Shown: one piece after another, positions 18,634 to 26,211 of the stretch | How the letters are laid out: the number at the start of each line of letters is the position of its first letter | How positions within the stretch are numbered: the first letter of the stretch is position 1 | NCBI RefSeq assembly: GCF_014204915.1 | Contig: NZ_JACHMH010000001.1 | Location: 2,935,001 to 2,999,000, forward strand | DNA length: 64,000 nucleotides | Direction: 5' to 3' | Source of the DNA: Crossiella cryophila | GTDB lineage: Bacteria; Actinomycetota; Actinomycetes; Mycobacteriales; Pseudonocardiaceae | Made by a program: the position numbers and the translations under genes | The notes under the pieces: model-generated | Database searches by the model: none | What the model saw: only the letters and a program-made list of their open reading frames with translations | Told to the model about the DNA's origin: nothing

Positions 18634-19092
18634 GTGAGCAGGTGGACGGGTTCGTGGCTGTCAGGACCGGGCTCGGCGCGGGAGAGTGATCCGGCGGCGG
18701 ATCCTGGTTACCGAGGGGAGCGACTCCGGCTGCCCGAGGCCGGGCTGGGCTCGGTGGCCGGTACCGGTCGCCGGTTCCTGGCCCTGCTCATCGACTGGCT
18801 GCCGGGCGCGCTGATCGGCAACTTCCTCACCACCAACCCGGCGGTGTCGGCGATGGCGCTGTTCGCGTTGCTGACCGTGGCCAGCCTGGCCGCCTTCGGC
18901 CGGACCCCCGGGCACTGGGTGGTGGGCATCAAGCCGACCTCGCTGACCGGCGCTGGGGAGCGGATCTCGTTCGGGCATTCGGTGCTGCGCACCCTGCTGC
19001 TGTGCCTGGTGATCCCGCCGCTGGTGATGGATGTGGACGGACGTGGCCTGCACGACCACGTCGCCCGCACCGTCATGACCATCGCGCGCTGA
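18634..19092 (+). CDS. RDD family membrane protein
   Basis: A 152-aa integral membrane protein with the RDD pattern: GRRFLALLIDWLPGALIG (first segment with the R and D), a second hydrophobic segment around AMALFALLTVASLAAFGRTP, and a third around LRTLLLCLVIPPLVMDVDGRGLHDH. RDD proteins have ill-defined transport or envelope roles. It is divergent from glnA, as in the Rv2219A-Rv2220 neighbourhood of M. tuberculosis. The array of GlnR boxes lies between the two genes and could influence both. Confidence 0.88.
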   Translation: MSRWTGSWLSGPGSARESDPAADPGYRGERLRLPEAGLGSVAGTGRRFLALLIDWLPGALIGNFLTTNPAVSAMALFALLTVASLAAFGRTPGHWVVGIKPTSLTGAGERISFGHSVLRTLLLCLVIPPLVMDVDGRGLHDHVARTVMTIAR

Positions 19093-19129
19093 AGCACCGG
19101 GAGCCGGGCCGCCAGGGCCCGGCGACGGC

Positions 19130-19873
19130 TCAGCGGCGGCGGATGGTGCGCTGCACGTTGCGCATCTTCGCGCCCTGCGGCAGCGGACCCTTGGGCAGTG
19201 CCGCGCCGCGGCTGGCCAGCGCGGAGAGCCGCTTCTCGATGACGTCCATCTGCGCCACGGTGATGTTGCGCGGCAGCTTGGACAGGTAGCTCTGCAGGCG
19301 GCGCAGCGGGACCTGCTTGTCCTCGGTCTCGTTGCCGACGATGACGTCGTAGATCGGGGTGTCGCCGATGATGCGGCCGATGCGCTTCTTCTCCTGCGCG
19401 ATCAGTGGCTTCACCCGGTGCGGCGCGCCCTCGGCGACCAGCACCACACCCGGGCGGCCGAGCACCCGGTGCACCGCGTCCAGCTGGGTGGTGCCGGCCA
19501 CCGCCTGGGTGACCCGCCACTTGCCGCGCAGGTTGCCCAGCGCCCAGGCCGCCGAGCCGGGCTGGCCGTCGGCCTTGGAGTAGACGTTGCGCTGCACCCG
19601 GCGGCCGAAGATGCTCACCGCGATCAGCGCGCCGATGGCGATGCCCAGCGGCAGCACCACATACGGGTAGCCGATGAGCCAGCCGATGCCGAACACCACG
19701 CCGGTAGCGCCGAGCACCGCGAGGATCATCAGCGGCACCAGCCACTTGTCCTCACGGCGCTGCATCTTGAACGCTTCGAAGATCTGCTTGCGACGTGCCT
19801 TGGAGGCAGCACGCCGCTCGCGGCTTGCCGCCTTGGCAGTCGCCTTGTCCGGCTTGGGGGGCTTCGGGGCCAT
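19130..19873 (-). CDS. DUF4191 domain-containing membrane protein
   Basis: A 247-aa protein: a basic N terminus (DKATAKAASRERRAASKARR), two adjacent membrane segments (about residues 45-95), then a cytosolic domain with GRPGVVLVAEGAPHRVKPL and GDTPIYDVIVGNE. This is the DUF4191 arrangement found next to lipA in actinobacteria (Rv2219 in M. tuberculosis). The ATG at 19873 was chosen; the upstream extension would be Pro/Arg-rich. It lies downstream of lipA on the same strand, separated by a 302-bp repeat-bearing gap. Confidence 0.9.
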   Translation of the reverse strand: MAPKPPKPDKATAKAASRERRAASKARRKQIFEAFKMQRREDKWLVPLMILAVLGATGVVFGIGWLIGYPYVVLPLGIAIGALIAVSIFGRRVQRNVYSKADGQPGSAAWALGNLRGKWRVTQAVAGTTQLDAVHRVLGRPGVVLVAEGAPHRVKPLIAQEKKRIGRIIGDTPIYDVIVGNETEDKQVPLRRLQSYLSKLPRNITVAQMDVIEKRLSALASRGAALPKGPLPQGAKMRNVQRTIRRR

Positions 19874-19973
19874 GGTCCCAGGATACGGCCGTGGCCCCGG
19901 CTCACCTATTCGGGCGGTTGATGGCCGGGCAGGCAAGGTCTACGGCTCACGAGAAGCCCTGACCAGCGCCCAC

Positions 19974-20173
19974 TTGTTGCGAAAGAGGCGTGGCGCGCAG
20001 CGACACGGCGGGCTCTTGGCCGGCAGTGCGGTTGATTTTTCGCGTTGCCTTGCCGTGTGTCCGACGCATCCGAAGCTTGCTTCGCGTGCGGCGGATGCAC
20101 GGCGGGGCGACTAAGGGCGCAGTAGCCTTTGGCGCGCTCCGCACGCAGGAATCCCGCGTGCGGAGCACGCCAA
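19974..20173. repeat. structured intergenic element, copy 1 (after lipA)
   Basis: About 147 aligned positions are shared with 35696-35871, with about 17 differences in my hand alignment. This copy carries roughly 26 extra nt near its lipA end. A long hairpin spans 20053-20102: 11 bp, an A/G mismatch, 4 bp, a 2x2 internal loop, then 6 bp. Three pairs change on both sides between the copies (see findings). The element begins 2 nt after the lipA stop codon and fills most of the 302-bp gap to the DUF4191 gene. G-T pairs in the stem favour a plus-strand RNA, but DNA-level function is also possible. Confidence 0.8.
20131..20171 (-). terminator. hairpin terminator of lipA
   Basis: A 16-bp stem (one G-T pair) with a 9-nt loop, 5 bp after the lipA stop. 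No T-tract. It is the part of the element that differs from copy 2, where only a 6-bp GCGTGC/GCACGC hairpin remains. Confidence 0.65.
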
Positions 20174-20175
20174 TG

Positions 20176-21177
20176 TCACCGCGCGAGCAGGGCGGTGATC
20201 TCCTGGGCGCCCGGACCGGCCTGCGCGAGGTGGTTCAGGTGCTCGGGGACCTGCTCGCCGCGGAACTGCTTCGCCTGCGAGTAGAGCCGGCCGGCGCGGT
20301 AGGAGGAGCGGACCAGCGGGCCCGCCATCACCCCGGCGAAACCGATCTTCTCCGCGGACTCCTTGTGCTGCACGAACTCCTCCGGCTTGACCCAGCGCTC
20401 CACCGGGTGGTGGCGCAGGCTCGGCCGCAGGTACTGGGTGATGGTGATGATGTCGCAGCCAGCGTCGTGCAGGTCCTGCAGTGCCTCGGTGACCTCTTCC
20501 GGGGTCTCGCCCATGCCGAGGATCAGGTTGCTCTTGGTGACCAGGCCGAACTCGCGGGCCTCGGTGATCACCTGCAGGGAGCGCTCGTAGCGGAAGGCGG
20601 GGCGGATCCGCTTGAAGATCCGCGGCACCGTCTCCAGGTTGTGCGCCAGCACCTCGGGGCGGGAGCCGAAGACCTCGGCCAGCTGCTCGGGGTCGGCGTT
20701 GAAGTCCGGGATCAGCAGTTCGACGCCGGTGCCGGGGTTGAGCGCGTGGATCTGGCGGACCGTCTCGGCGTAGAGCCAGGCGCCGCCGTCGGGCAGGTCG
20801 TCGCGGGCGACGCCGGTGACGGTGGAGTAGCGCAGGCCCATCGCCTGCACCGACTCGGCGACCCGGCGCGGTTCCTCGGCGTCGAAGTCGGCTGGCTTGC
20901 CGGTGTCGATCTGGCAGAAGTCACAGCGGCGGGTGCACTGGTCACCGCCGATGAGGAAGGTGGCCTCGCGGTCTTCCCAGCACTCGTAGATGTTGGGGCA
21001 GCCGGCTTCCTCGCAGACCGTGTGCAGGCCCTCGCGTTTGACGAGGCCCTTCAGCTCGCGGTACTCGGGACCCATCTTCGCCCTGGTCTTGATCCACGAG
21101 GGCTTCTTCTCGATGGGCGTCTGGCTGTTACGAACCTCCAGCCGCAGAAGCTTGCGGCCCTCGGGCACCACGGTCAT
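20176..21177 (-). CDS. lipA: lipoyl synthase
   Basis: Radical SAM enzyme inserting two sulfurs into octanoyl groups on lipoyl domains. 333 aa. Auxiliary 4Fe-4S cysteines: Cys55, Cys60 and Cys66 ([12 protein letters not shown]). Radical SAM cluster: Cys81, Cys85 and Cys88 (CTRRCDFC). The conserved [14 protein letters not shown] and YLRPS segments are present. ATG start. It works after LipB, encoded 8 kb upstream, on SucB and other E2/GcvH proteins. A repeat element and hairpin follow the stop immediately. Confidence 0.98.
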   Translation of the reverse strand: MTVVPEGRKLLRLEVRNSQTPIEKKPSWIKTRAKMGPEYRELKGLVKREGLHTVCEEAGCPNIYECWEDREATFLIGGDQCTRRCDFCQIDTGKPADFDAEEPRRVAESVQAMGLRYSTVTGVARDDLPDGGAWLYAETVRQIHALNPGTGVELLIPDFNADPEQLAEVFGSRPEVLAHNLETVPRIFKRIRPAFRYERSLQVITEAREFGLVTKSNLILGMGETPEEVTEALQDLHDAGCDIITITQYLRPSLRHHPVERWVKPEEFVQHKESAEKIGFAGVMAGPLVRSSYRAGRLYSQAKQFRGEQVPEHLNHLAQAGPGAQEITALLAR

Positions 21178-21241
21178 GACCGCCAGCCTACGTCCCCGGA
21201 GCCGGGGACCCCAGCCCAGCGGGGGAGTGGCCGATCACACG

Positions 21242-22177
21242 TCAGGCCGGGTCGGGTGCGATTCCGGTCAACTCGCCGCTGCGCTCGTACAACCGGGCGG
21301 CCACCGCGAGGTCCTGGGACTCCGGTGAGCAGGCCGCCAGACCCGGTCCGCCCCACACCTCGCCCGCGCCCGCCGGGCCGTAGTACTGGCCGCCGCGCAC
21401 CTCCGGCGCGGTGGCCGCGTACAGCTGGGACAGCACGCCGCGCTCGGGGCGCATGGTGGCGACCTTGTTGAACAGGGTGACGCCCAGCTCCAGGACCTTG
21501 TTCTTGCGGGCCCGGCCGCCGTTGGCGCCCAGTTCGGTGTCGGTCAGACCGGGGTGCGCGGCCAGGCTGCGCACGTCCAGGTCGGCCGCGGACAGCCTGC
21601 GGTCGAGTTCCTGGGCGAACATCAGGTTGGCCAGTTTGGCCTCGCCGTAGCCGGCGAAGGCGTTGTAGCGGCGGCGCTCGTAGTTGAGGTCGTCCAGGTT
21701 CAGCGTGGTGCGCCGGTGCGCGAGGCTGGACAGGGTGACCACCCGCGCGTCCGGGCTCTGCCGCAGCGCGGGCATGAGCAGCCAGGTCAGCGCGGCGTGG
21801 CCGAGGTGGTTGACGCCCATCTGGGTCTCGAAGCCGTCCGCGGTGCGGCCAAGCGGCGGGCAGAACACGCCCGCGTTGTTCATCAGCACGTGCACCCGGT
21901 CGCCGGCGCGTTCCCGGATGTCCTCGGCGGCCGCGCGGATCGAGGCGAGGTCACCGAGGTCGAGCCGGACCAGTTCCACCTTGGCCCGCGGCGCGGTGGT
22001 GCGGACCTGGTCGACGGCGCGCGCCCCGCGTTCCGGGGAGCGGCAGGCCAGCAGCAGGTGGGCGCCCTTGGCGGCCAGTGCGTAGGCGCTGTGCAGGCCA
22101 AGGCCGGAGTTGGCCCCGGTGATCACCACCGTGCGCCCGTTCTGGTCCGGCATGTCCTCGGCCGTCCAGTTCCGCAT
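21242..22177 (-). CDS. short-chain dehydrogenase/reductase
   Basis: SDR of about 311 aa. Cofactor motif TGANSGLG near residue 20, the NNAG motif (MNNAGVF), catalytic serine region VVTLSSLAHR, and YGEAK as the Tyr-x3-Lys pair. It resembles the retinol dehydrogenase/WW-domain-oxidoreductase-like group often called oxidoreductase in actinobacteria. ATG 22177 is preferred; GTG 22186 would add three residues. Substrate unknown. It is isolated by a strong terminator upstream. Confidence 0.9.
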   Translation of the reverse strand: MRNWTAEDMPDQNGRTVVITGANSGLGLHSAYALAAKGAHLLLACRSPERGARAVDQVRTTAPRAKVELVRLDLGDLASIRAAAEDIRERAGDRVHVLMNNAGVFCPPLGRTADGFETQMGVNHLGHAALTWLLMPALRQSPDARVVTLSSLAHRRTTLNLDDLNYERRRYNAFAGYGEAKLANLMFAQELDRRLSAADLDVRSLAAHPGLTDTELGANGGRARKNKVLELGVTLFNKVATMRPERGVLSQLYAATAPEVRGGQYYGPAGAGEVWGGPGLAACSPESQDLAVAARLYERSGELTGIAPDPA

Positions 22178-22257
22178 GCCGTCCACCCCGTCTCGCCGCC
22201 GTCGGGGGTCAGTGTCCTCGACACCCTGATCAACGCGACCGGCGGCCGGGAGTTCCG

Positions 22258-22299
22258 CCGCGTCACCCGGCCGTCATGGTGGACGGCCGGGTCACGCGG
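22258..22299 (-). terminator. hairpin terminator
   Basis: Perfect 18-bp stem with a 6-nt loop starting 6 bp after the stop of the minus-strand gene at 22305. No T-tract. It separates that gene from the SDR gene. Confidence 0.75.
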
Positions 22300-22304
22300 G
22301 TGGC

Positions 22305-22793
22305 TTAAGCGCTGGCGGCGAAGCCGCGGAGGAAGTTCCGGGTGGAGGTGCAGCGGGTCTGGCGGGCGCCGTCGCGGGCCAGGGCCAGGAAGGCCGCGCC
22401 GACACGCTCGATCTGCTCGGCCGGTTCGCGGGCGTCGGCCAGGCCGGTGACCAGGGCCAGGGTGCGCTGTTCGTGCGCGATGGCGGCCGGGATGGTCTGG
22501 GCTCCGGCGTCGAGCAGGCGGCGCAGGGTCGGCTCTTCGGTGGCCAGGCGCTGCCAGGCGCTGGTGGCGGCCTCGACCCGGTCGCCGTGCTCGTGCAGGG
22601 CGAGTTCGAGGTGGCCGGTCAGACGCAGCATCCAGCGGTAGTGCAGGGCGGCCAGCAACTCGGCGCGGTCGGCGAAGACGTCAGCGGCGTGCTGGACGTC
22701 CTCGAACGGCAGCACGGGGTCCCCGGTCCGTTCGGCCTGACGCAGCACGGCGTTGATGACATCGCGCCGTCGGTAGAAGTCGTTCCAGCTCAT
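22305..22793 (-). CDS. conserved hypothetical helical protein (162 aa)
   Basis: A soluble, mostly helical protein (MSWNDFYRRRDVINAVLRQA; LLAALHYRWMLRLTGHLELAL). The ATG at 22793 has AAGGAGGGG just upstream. It is divergent from a TetR gene over a 119-bp gap that contains two overlapping dyads, so it is the likely target of that regulator. The family is not recognised. Confidence 0.78.
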   Translation of the reverse strand: MSWNDFYRRRDVINAVLRQAERTGDPVLPFEDVQHAADVFADRAELLAALHYRWMLRLTGHLELALHEHGDRVEAATSAWQRLATEEPTLRRLLDAGAQTIPAAIAHEQRTLALVTGLADAREPAEQIERVGAAFLALARDGARQTRCTSTRNFLRGFAASA

Positions 22794-22846
22794 GACGCCC
22801 CTCCTTGCCGTGGACCGCCCATACCCGGAGTTTCCGGCGTACTGAC

Positions 22847-22896
22847 GGTATGGCTCCGACACGGAGAACATACCATGAGTACGTACTCTCGGTATG
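22847..22896. promoter_or_regulatory. overlapping TetR-type operators
   Basis: Three half-sites GGTATG/CATACC/GGTATG at 22847, 22869 and 22891. The first and second form a dyad with an inner CTCCG-ACA-CGGAG stem. The second and third form a 28-bp imperfect palindrome centred on GAGTAC-GTACTC (22869-22896). They lie between the divergent TetR and 162-aa genes. Confidence 0.6.
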
Positions 22897-22912
22897 TCGT
22901 AGTGTTGTGAGT

Positions 22913-23578
22913 ATGGCGACAGCGCGGCCGCGGCGTATGGAATATTCGGAATCCACCAGGCAGGCCCTGGTGGACAGCGCCATGGAGCTGTTCAGCCGGA
23001 AGGGCTACGCGGGCACCTCGCTGGATGAGATCGCGGCGAAGGCCAGGGTCACCAAGGGCGCGCTCTACCACCACTTCGGCGGCAAGCAGGCGTTGTTCGA
23101 GGCCGCCTTCGACGCGGTGGAGACCGACATGCTGGCCCGGCTGGCCAAGATCGTCTCCCAGCCCGGCGACCCGTGGGAGAGCGCGATGGCCGGTCTGCGC
23201 GCCTACCTCAAGGTCTGTCTGGAGCCCTCCTACCAGCGGATCGTGCTGCACGAGGGTCCGGTGGTGATGGGCTGGGAGCGCTGGCGGGAGGCCGAGGAGC
23301 AGTTCAGCTACGGCCTGGTGCGGGCCACCGTGGTCGGGCTGGCCGAGTCCGGCGAGATCGACGACCTGCCGATCGAGCCGATGTCCCGGCTGATGTTCGG
23401 CGCGCTGGCGGGCAGTGCCACCCAGATCGCCAACGCGGCCGATCCGAAGAAGGCCAGCGAGGAGGTCGGCCTGTGCATCGAGCGGGTGATGGCCGGGCTG
23501 CGGCTGCTGCACAAGGTGGGCAACGCCGAACCGATCAGGGTGGAGACCTCGGCGCCGCGCCGGACGCGCCGCCGCTGA
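22913..23578 (+). CDS. TetR family transcriptional regulator
   Basis: A 221-aa protein with an N-terminal TetR helix-turn-helix: ALVDSAMELFSRKGYAGTSL, then ARVTKGALYHHFGGKQALF (about residues 15-60). The ligand domain follows and ends in a basic PRRTRRR tail. ATG 22913 lacks a good Shine-Dalgarno; ATG 22937 (MEYSESTRQA) is a possible alternative. It probably represses itself and the divergent gene through the palindromes at 22847-22896. Inducer unknown. Confidence 0.92.
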   Translation: MATARPRRMEYSESTRQALVDSAMELFSRKGYAGTSLDEIAAKARVTKGALYHHFGGKQALFEAAFDAVETDMLARLAKIVSQPGDPWESAMAGLRAYLKVCLEPSYQRIVLHEGPVVMGWERWREAEEQFSYGLVRATVVGLAESGEIDDLPIEPMSRLMFGALAGSATQIANAADPKKASEEVGLCIERVMAGLRLLHKVGNAEPIRVETSAPRRTRRR

Positions 23579-23586
23579 ACCCGGGT

Positions 23587-23592
23587 TAGCGT
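23587..23592 (+). promoter_or_regulatory. putative -10 hexamer deciding the LLM gene start
   Basis: TAGCGT directly abuts a GTG at 23593 and lies 6 nt before a second in-frame GTG at 23599. The second is the expected leaderless start. Confidence 0.45.
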
Positions 23593-23598
23593 GTGCCG

Positions 23599-24534
23599 GT
23601 GGACTTCAGGATCTTCACCGAGCCCCAGCAGGGGGCGACCTACGACGATCTGCTGCGGGTGGCCCGGACGGCCGAGGACGCCGGTTACGACGCGTTCTTC
23701 CGCTCCGACCACTACCTCAAGATGGGCTCGGTCAGCGGCCTGCCCGGCCCCACCGACGCCTGGGTGACGCTGGCCGGTCTGGCCAGGGAGACCAGCCGGA
23801 TCCGGCTGGGCACGCTGATGACCGCGGCCACCTTCCGCTACCCGGGGCCGCTGGCGATCCAGGTCGCGCAGGTGGACGAGATGTCCGGCGGCCGGGTGGA
23901 GTTCGGGCTGGGCGCGGGCTGGTTCGAGACCGAGCACGCCAACTACGGCATCCCGTTCCCGGACGTGGCCGAGCGCTTCGACCGCTACGCCGAGCAGCTC
24001 GCGGTGATCACCGGCCTGTGGCGCACGCCGGTCGGCGAGACCTTCAGCTTCGACGGTGAGCACTACCAGCTCACCGACTCCCCCGCGCTGCCCAAGCCGG
24101 TGCGGGCCGGCGGTCCGCCGGTGCTCATCGGTGGCCGGGGCGCCAAGCGCACGCCCGCGCTGGCCGCCCAGTACGCGGCCGAGTTCAACCTGCCCTTCGC
24201 CGATCCGGACTCCGCGGTGCGCCAGTTCGAGCGGGTCGAGGCGGCCTGCGCGGCGATCGGCCGGGACCCCAAGGAGATCACCCGCTCGGCCGCGCTGGTG
24301 CTCTGCGCTGGCCGGGACGAGGCCGAGGTGACCCGGCGGGCCGGGGTGATCGGCCGCGAGGTGGCCGAGCTGCGGGAGAACGGGCTGGCGGGCACGGTGG
24401 CCGAGGTGGTGGACAAGCTGGGCGCCTGGCGGGAGCGGACCGGGATCAGCCGGGTCTACCTGCAGGTGCTCGACCTGGCCGACCTGGACCACGTGGAGCT
24501 GGTGGCGACCGAGGTCATGCCGCAGTTCGCCTGA
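23599..24534 (+). CDS. LLM class F420-dependent oxidoreductase
   Basis: Luciferase-like TIM-barrel oxidoreductase of 311 aa, probably using F420. It starts VDFRIFTEPQQGATYDDLL, the usual beginning in this family. Other landmarks: FFRSDHYLKMG, LGTLMTA, GLGAGWFETEH and PVLIGGRGAKRT. In actinomycetes such enzymes reduce diverse secondary metabolites and xenobiotics. It follows the TetR gene by 20 nt but has its own putative leaderless promoter. Substrate unknown. Confidence 0.9.
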   Translation: MDFRIFTEPQQGATYDDLLRVARTAEDAGYDAFFRSDHYLKMGSVSGLPGPTDAWVTLAGLARETSRIRLGTLMTAATFRYPGPLAIQVAQVDEMSGGRVEFGLGAGWFETEHANYGIPFPDVAERFDRYAEQLAVITGLWRTPVGETFSFDGEHYQLTDSPALPKPVRAGGPPVLIGGRGAKRTPALAAQYAAEFNLPFADPDSAVRQFERVEAACAAIGRDPKEITRSAALVLCAGRDEAEVTRRAGVIGREVAELRENGLAGTVAEVVDKLGAWRERTGISRVYLQVLDLADLDHVELVATEVMPQFA

Positions 24535-24544
24535 GTACGAGGAG

Positions 24545-24585
24545 AAAGGGCTGGAGTCACGCCGAGCGTGGCTCCGGCCCCTTTT
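24545..24585. terminator. terminator between convergent genes
   Basis: A stem of about 16 bp (two G-T pairs on the plus strand) with a short loop, flanked by AAAGGG and CCCCTTTT. A run of four T follows on the plus strand. It ends the LLM gene 11 nt after its stop. Confidence 0.75.
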
Positions 24586-24588
24586 CCG

Positions 24589-25056
24589 TCAGGACTTGAG
24601 CTGTCCGGCGATGTCCGCGGCGGCGGCCAGCAGGATCAGCACCGGCACCATGGCGGTGGCGCGCAGCCGGTACCGGCCGCGGCCGTCCTGGTCCACCAGG
24701 CCGCTGGTGGTCAGCGGTTTGAGATGGTGGTAGAGCTGGCCGGTCGAGCCGACCTCGGCGGCGGCCTGGAGTTCGGCCGCGCCCTGCGGGCCGTGCTGGG
24801 CGAGCACCCGCACCACCTTGGCCCGGACCGGGTGGCCCAGCGCGGCCAGCACCTCCAGCCGCGGGCCGTCCGGCAGGCCCAGCACCGTGGACACCGGAAG
24901 CGTGATCGTCCAGTCCAGCTCACCCGGTTCGGTGAGTCGGCCCTGGTAGGAGACCACGCCGCCGGTGTCGGCCAGCACCTGCTCGGCGATGCCCTCCAGG
25001 GCCGCCACCCTGGCCTCCAGCTCGGCCACCCGGCCGGCCAGCTCCTTCTCGCTCAT
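24589..25056 (-). CDS. coiled-coil plus ArsR-like winged-helix protein
   Basis: A 155-aa protein: an N-terminal coiled coil (ELAGRVAELEARVAALEGIA, residues 4-23), a middle segment, then an ArsR/HTH_20-like winged helix (LEVLAALGHPVRAKVVRVLA to GLVDQDGRGRYRL). It is probably a DNA-binding repressor. It lies 17 nt after the beta-lactamase-like gene on the same strand and may control it or the SARP gene upstream. Effector unknown. Confidence 0.82.
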   Translation of the reverse strand: MSEKELAGRVAELEARVAALEGIAEQVLADTGGVVSYQGRLTEPGELDWTITLPVSTVLGLPDGPRLEVLAALGHPVRAKVVRVLAQHGPQGAAELQAAAEVGSTGQLYHHLKPLTTSGLVDQDGRGRYRLRATAMVPVLILLAAAADIAGQLKS

Positions 25057-25073
25057 CGGATCAGCATGCCCGG

Positions 25074-26174
25074 CTACCCGCGCAGCGCCCGCGCGACCCT
25101 GCCCTGCCAGGCCGGATCCAGCGCCAGGTCCAGGAACACCTGGAAGAACAGCGAGCCCTCGGCGTTCATGCCGTCCCAGTCCGCCTCGCTCAGCTCCTGG
25201 AGCAGCAACGCGGTCGAGCCGACCCGGCCGTCCTGCCAGCGGGTGTAACCGGCCAGTGCCAGCACCCCGGCCAGTGAGCCGCCCTTCCAGCCGATGCCCG
25301 CGACGCCGGGCGGCAGCGAACCGGCCAGGGTGTGTTCCAGGTGCCGCCGGGTGGCCTCGGGGAACCGGCCGGTGGCCGCGGCCCGGTGGAAGCCGGCCAG
25401 GGTGGCCGCGCTCGCGCCGCCGCTGGTCCTGGCCCAGGCGACCTGGGCGTCCCAGGAGGGCGGCGGGCCGCTGACCACGCGCGCCCTGGCCCGGTCCCGG
25501 AAGGCCGGTTCGGTCAGGAAGCGCTGTTCGAGGCGGGCGCCCATCGGAAGTCGCGGCACCCCGGGCCGGACCTCCTCCGGCATCAGCAGGTAGAGGAAGT
25601 CGGCCAGCTTGGAGCGGCTGTCCAGGCCGGTCCAGCCACCGCGTTGCGCGGCCCGGCGCAGCGCCGCCGCGCCCAGGCGGTGCCGCAGGTAGTCGGTGGC
25701 CGCGTTGTCGCTGAAATAGATCATCGTGCCGGCGATCTGGTCCAGGGTGACCTGCTGCGCCGGGTTCCTGGCCAGCTTGGTCGCCGGGTCCGCCTCGATG
25801 CCGAGCAGCCGCTGGGACTGCTCGTGCGCGCCGCCGTCGGTGTGCGGCAGGTAGAAGCGCTCCCACTCGCCGACGGTGACCTTGGTGTCCGGGGCCAGGC
25901 CGGAGAGCGTGTAGGCGGCCAGGTGCACTGGTTTGACCGCGGAGGCCAGTGGCTGGGACACCTGCGCCCGGTGCGCCAGGCAGGCCTGGGCGCCGTTGTC
26001 GGCGAAGACGCCGACCTGGTCGCGGTGCGCGGCGAACCAGGCCAGCCAGCCATCGCGGGTGGTGAAGTCGCTGGTCGCGGGCGTGCCGGCGGCTGCGTTG
26101 GCCAGGCCGGGCAGCAGCAGCGCGGACCCCGCGGTCAGTGCGCCGGCGGTCAGCAGGCGGCGTCGGGACAGCAT
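25074..26174 (-). CDS. exported serine hydrolase, class A beta-lactamase-like
   Basis: A 366-aa protein with an export signal (SRRRLLTAGALTAGSALLLP, twin-arginine-like, ending near Ala27). Penicillin-binding fold motifs: SAVK (Ser78-Lys81) as the SxxK active site, SDN at 155-157, and KGGS near the C terminus. It is longer than typical class A enzymes (about 290 aa), so a DD-peptidase or other serine hydrolase role is possible. Good ribosome site (GAGAAGGGG). It lies 37 bp downstream of the SARP gene on the same strand. Confidence 0.85.
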   Translation of the reverse strand: MLSRRRLLTAGALTAGSALLLPGLANAAAGTPATSDFTTRDGWLAWFAAHRDQVGVFADNGAQACLAHRAQVSQPLASAVKPVHLAAYTLSGLAPDTKVTVGEWERFYLPHTDGGAHEQSQRLLGIEADPATKLARNPAQQVTLDQIAGTMIYFSDNAATDYLRHRLGAAALRRAAQRGGWTGLDSRSKLADFLYLLMPEEVRPGVPRLPMGARLEQRFLTEPAFRDRARARVVSGPPPSWDAQVAWARTSGGASAATLAGFHRAAATGRFPEATRRHLEHTLAGSLPPGVAGIGWKGGSLAGVLALAGYTRWQDGRVGSTALLLQELSEADWDGMNAEGSLFFQVFLDLALDPAWQGRVARALRG

Positions 26175-26211
26175 GAGAACCCCTTCTCTGGATTTCCGTA
26201 ATTCCGGAAGT

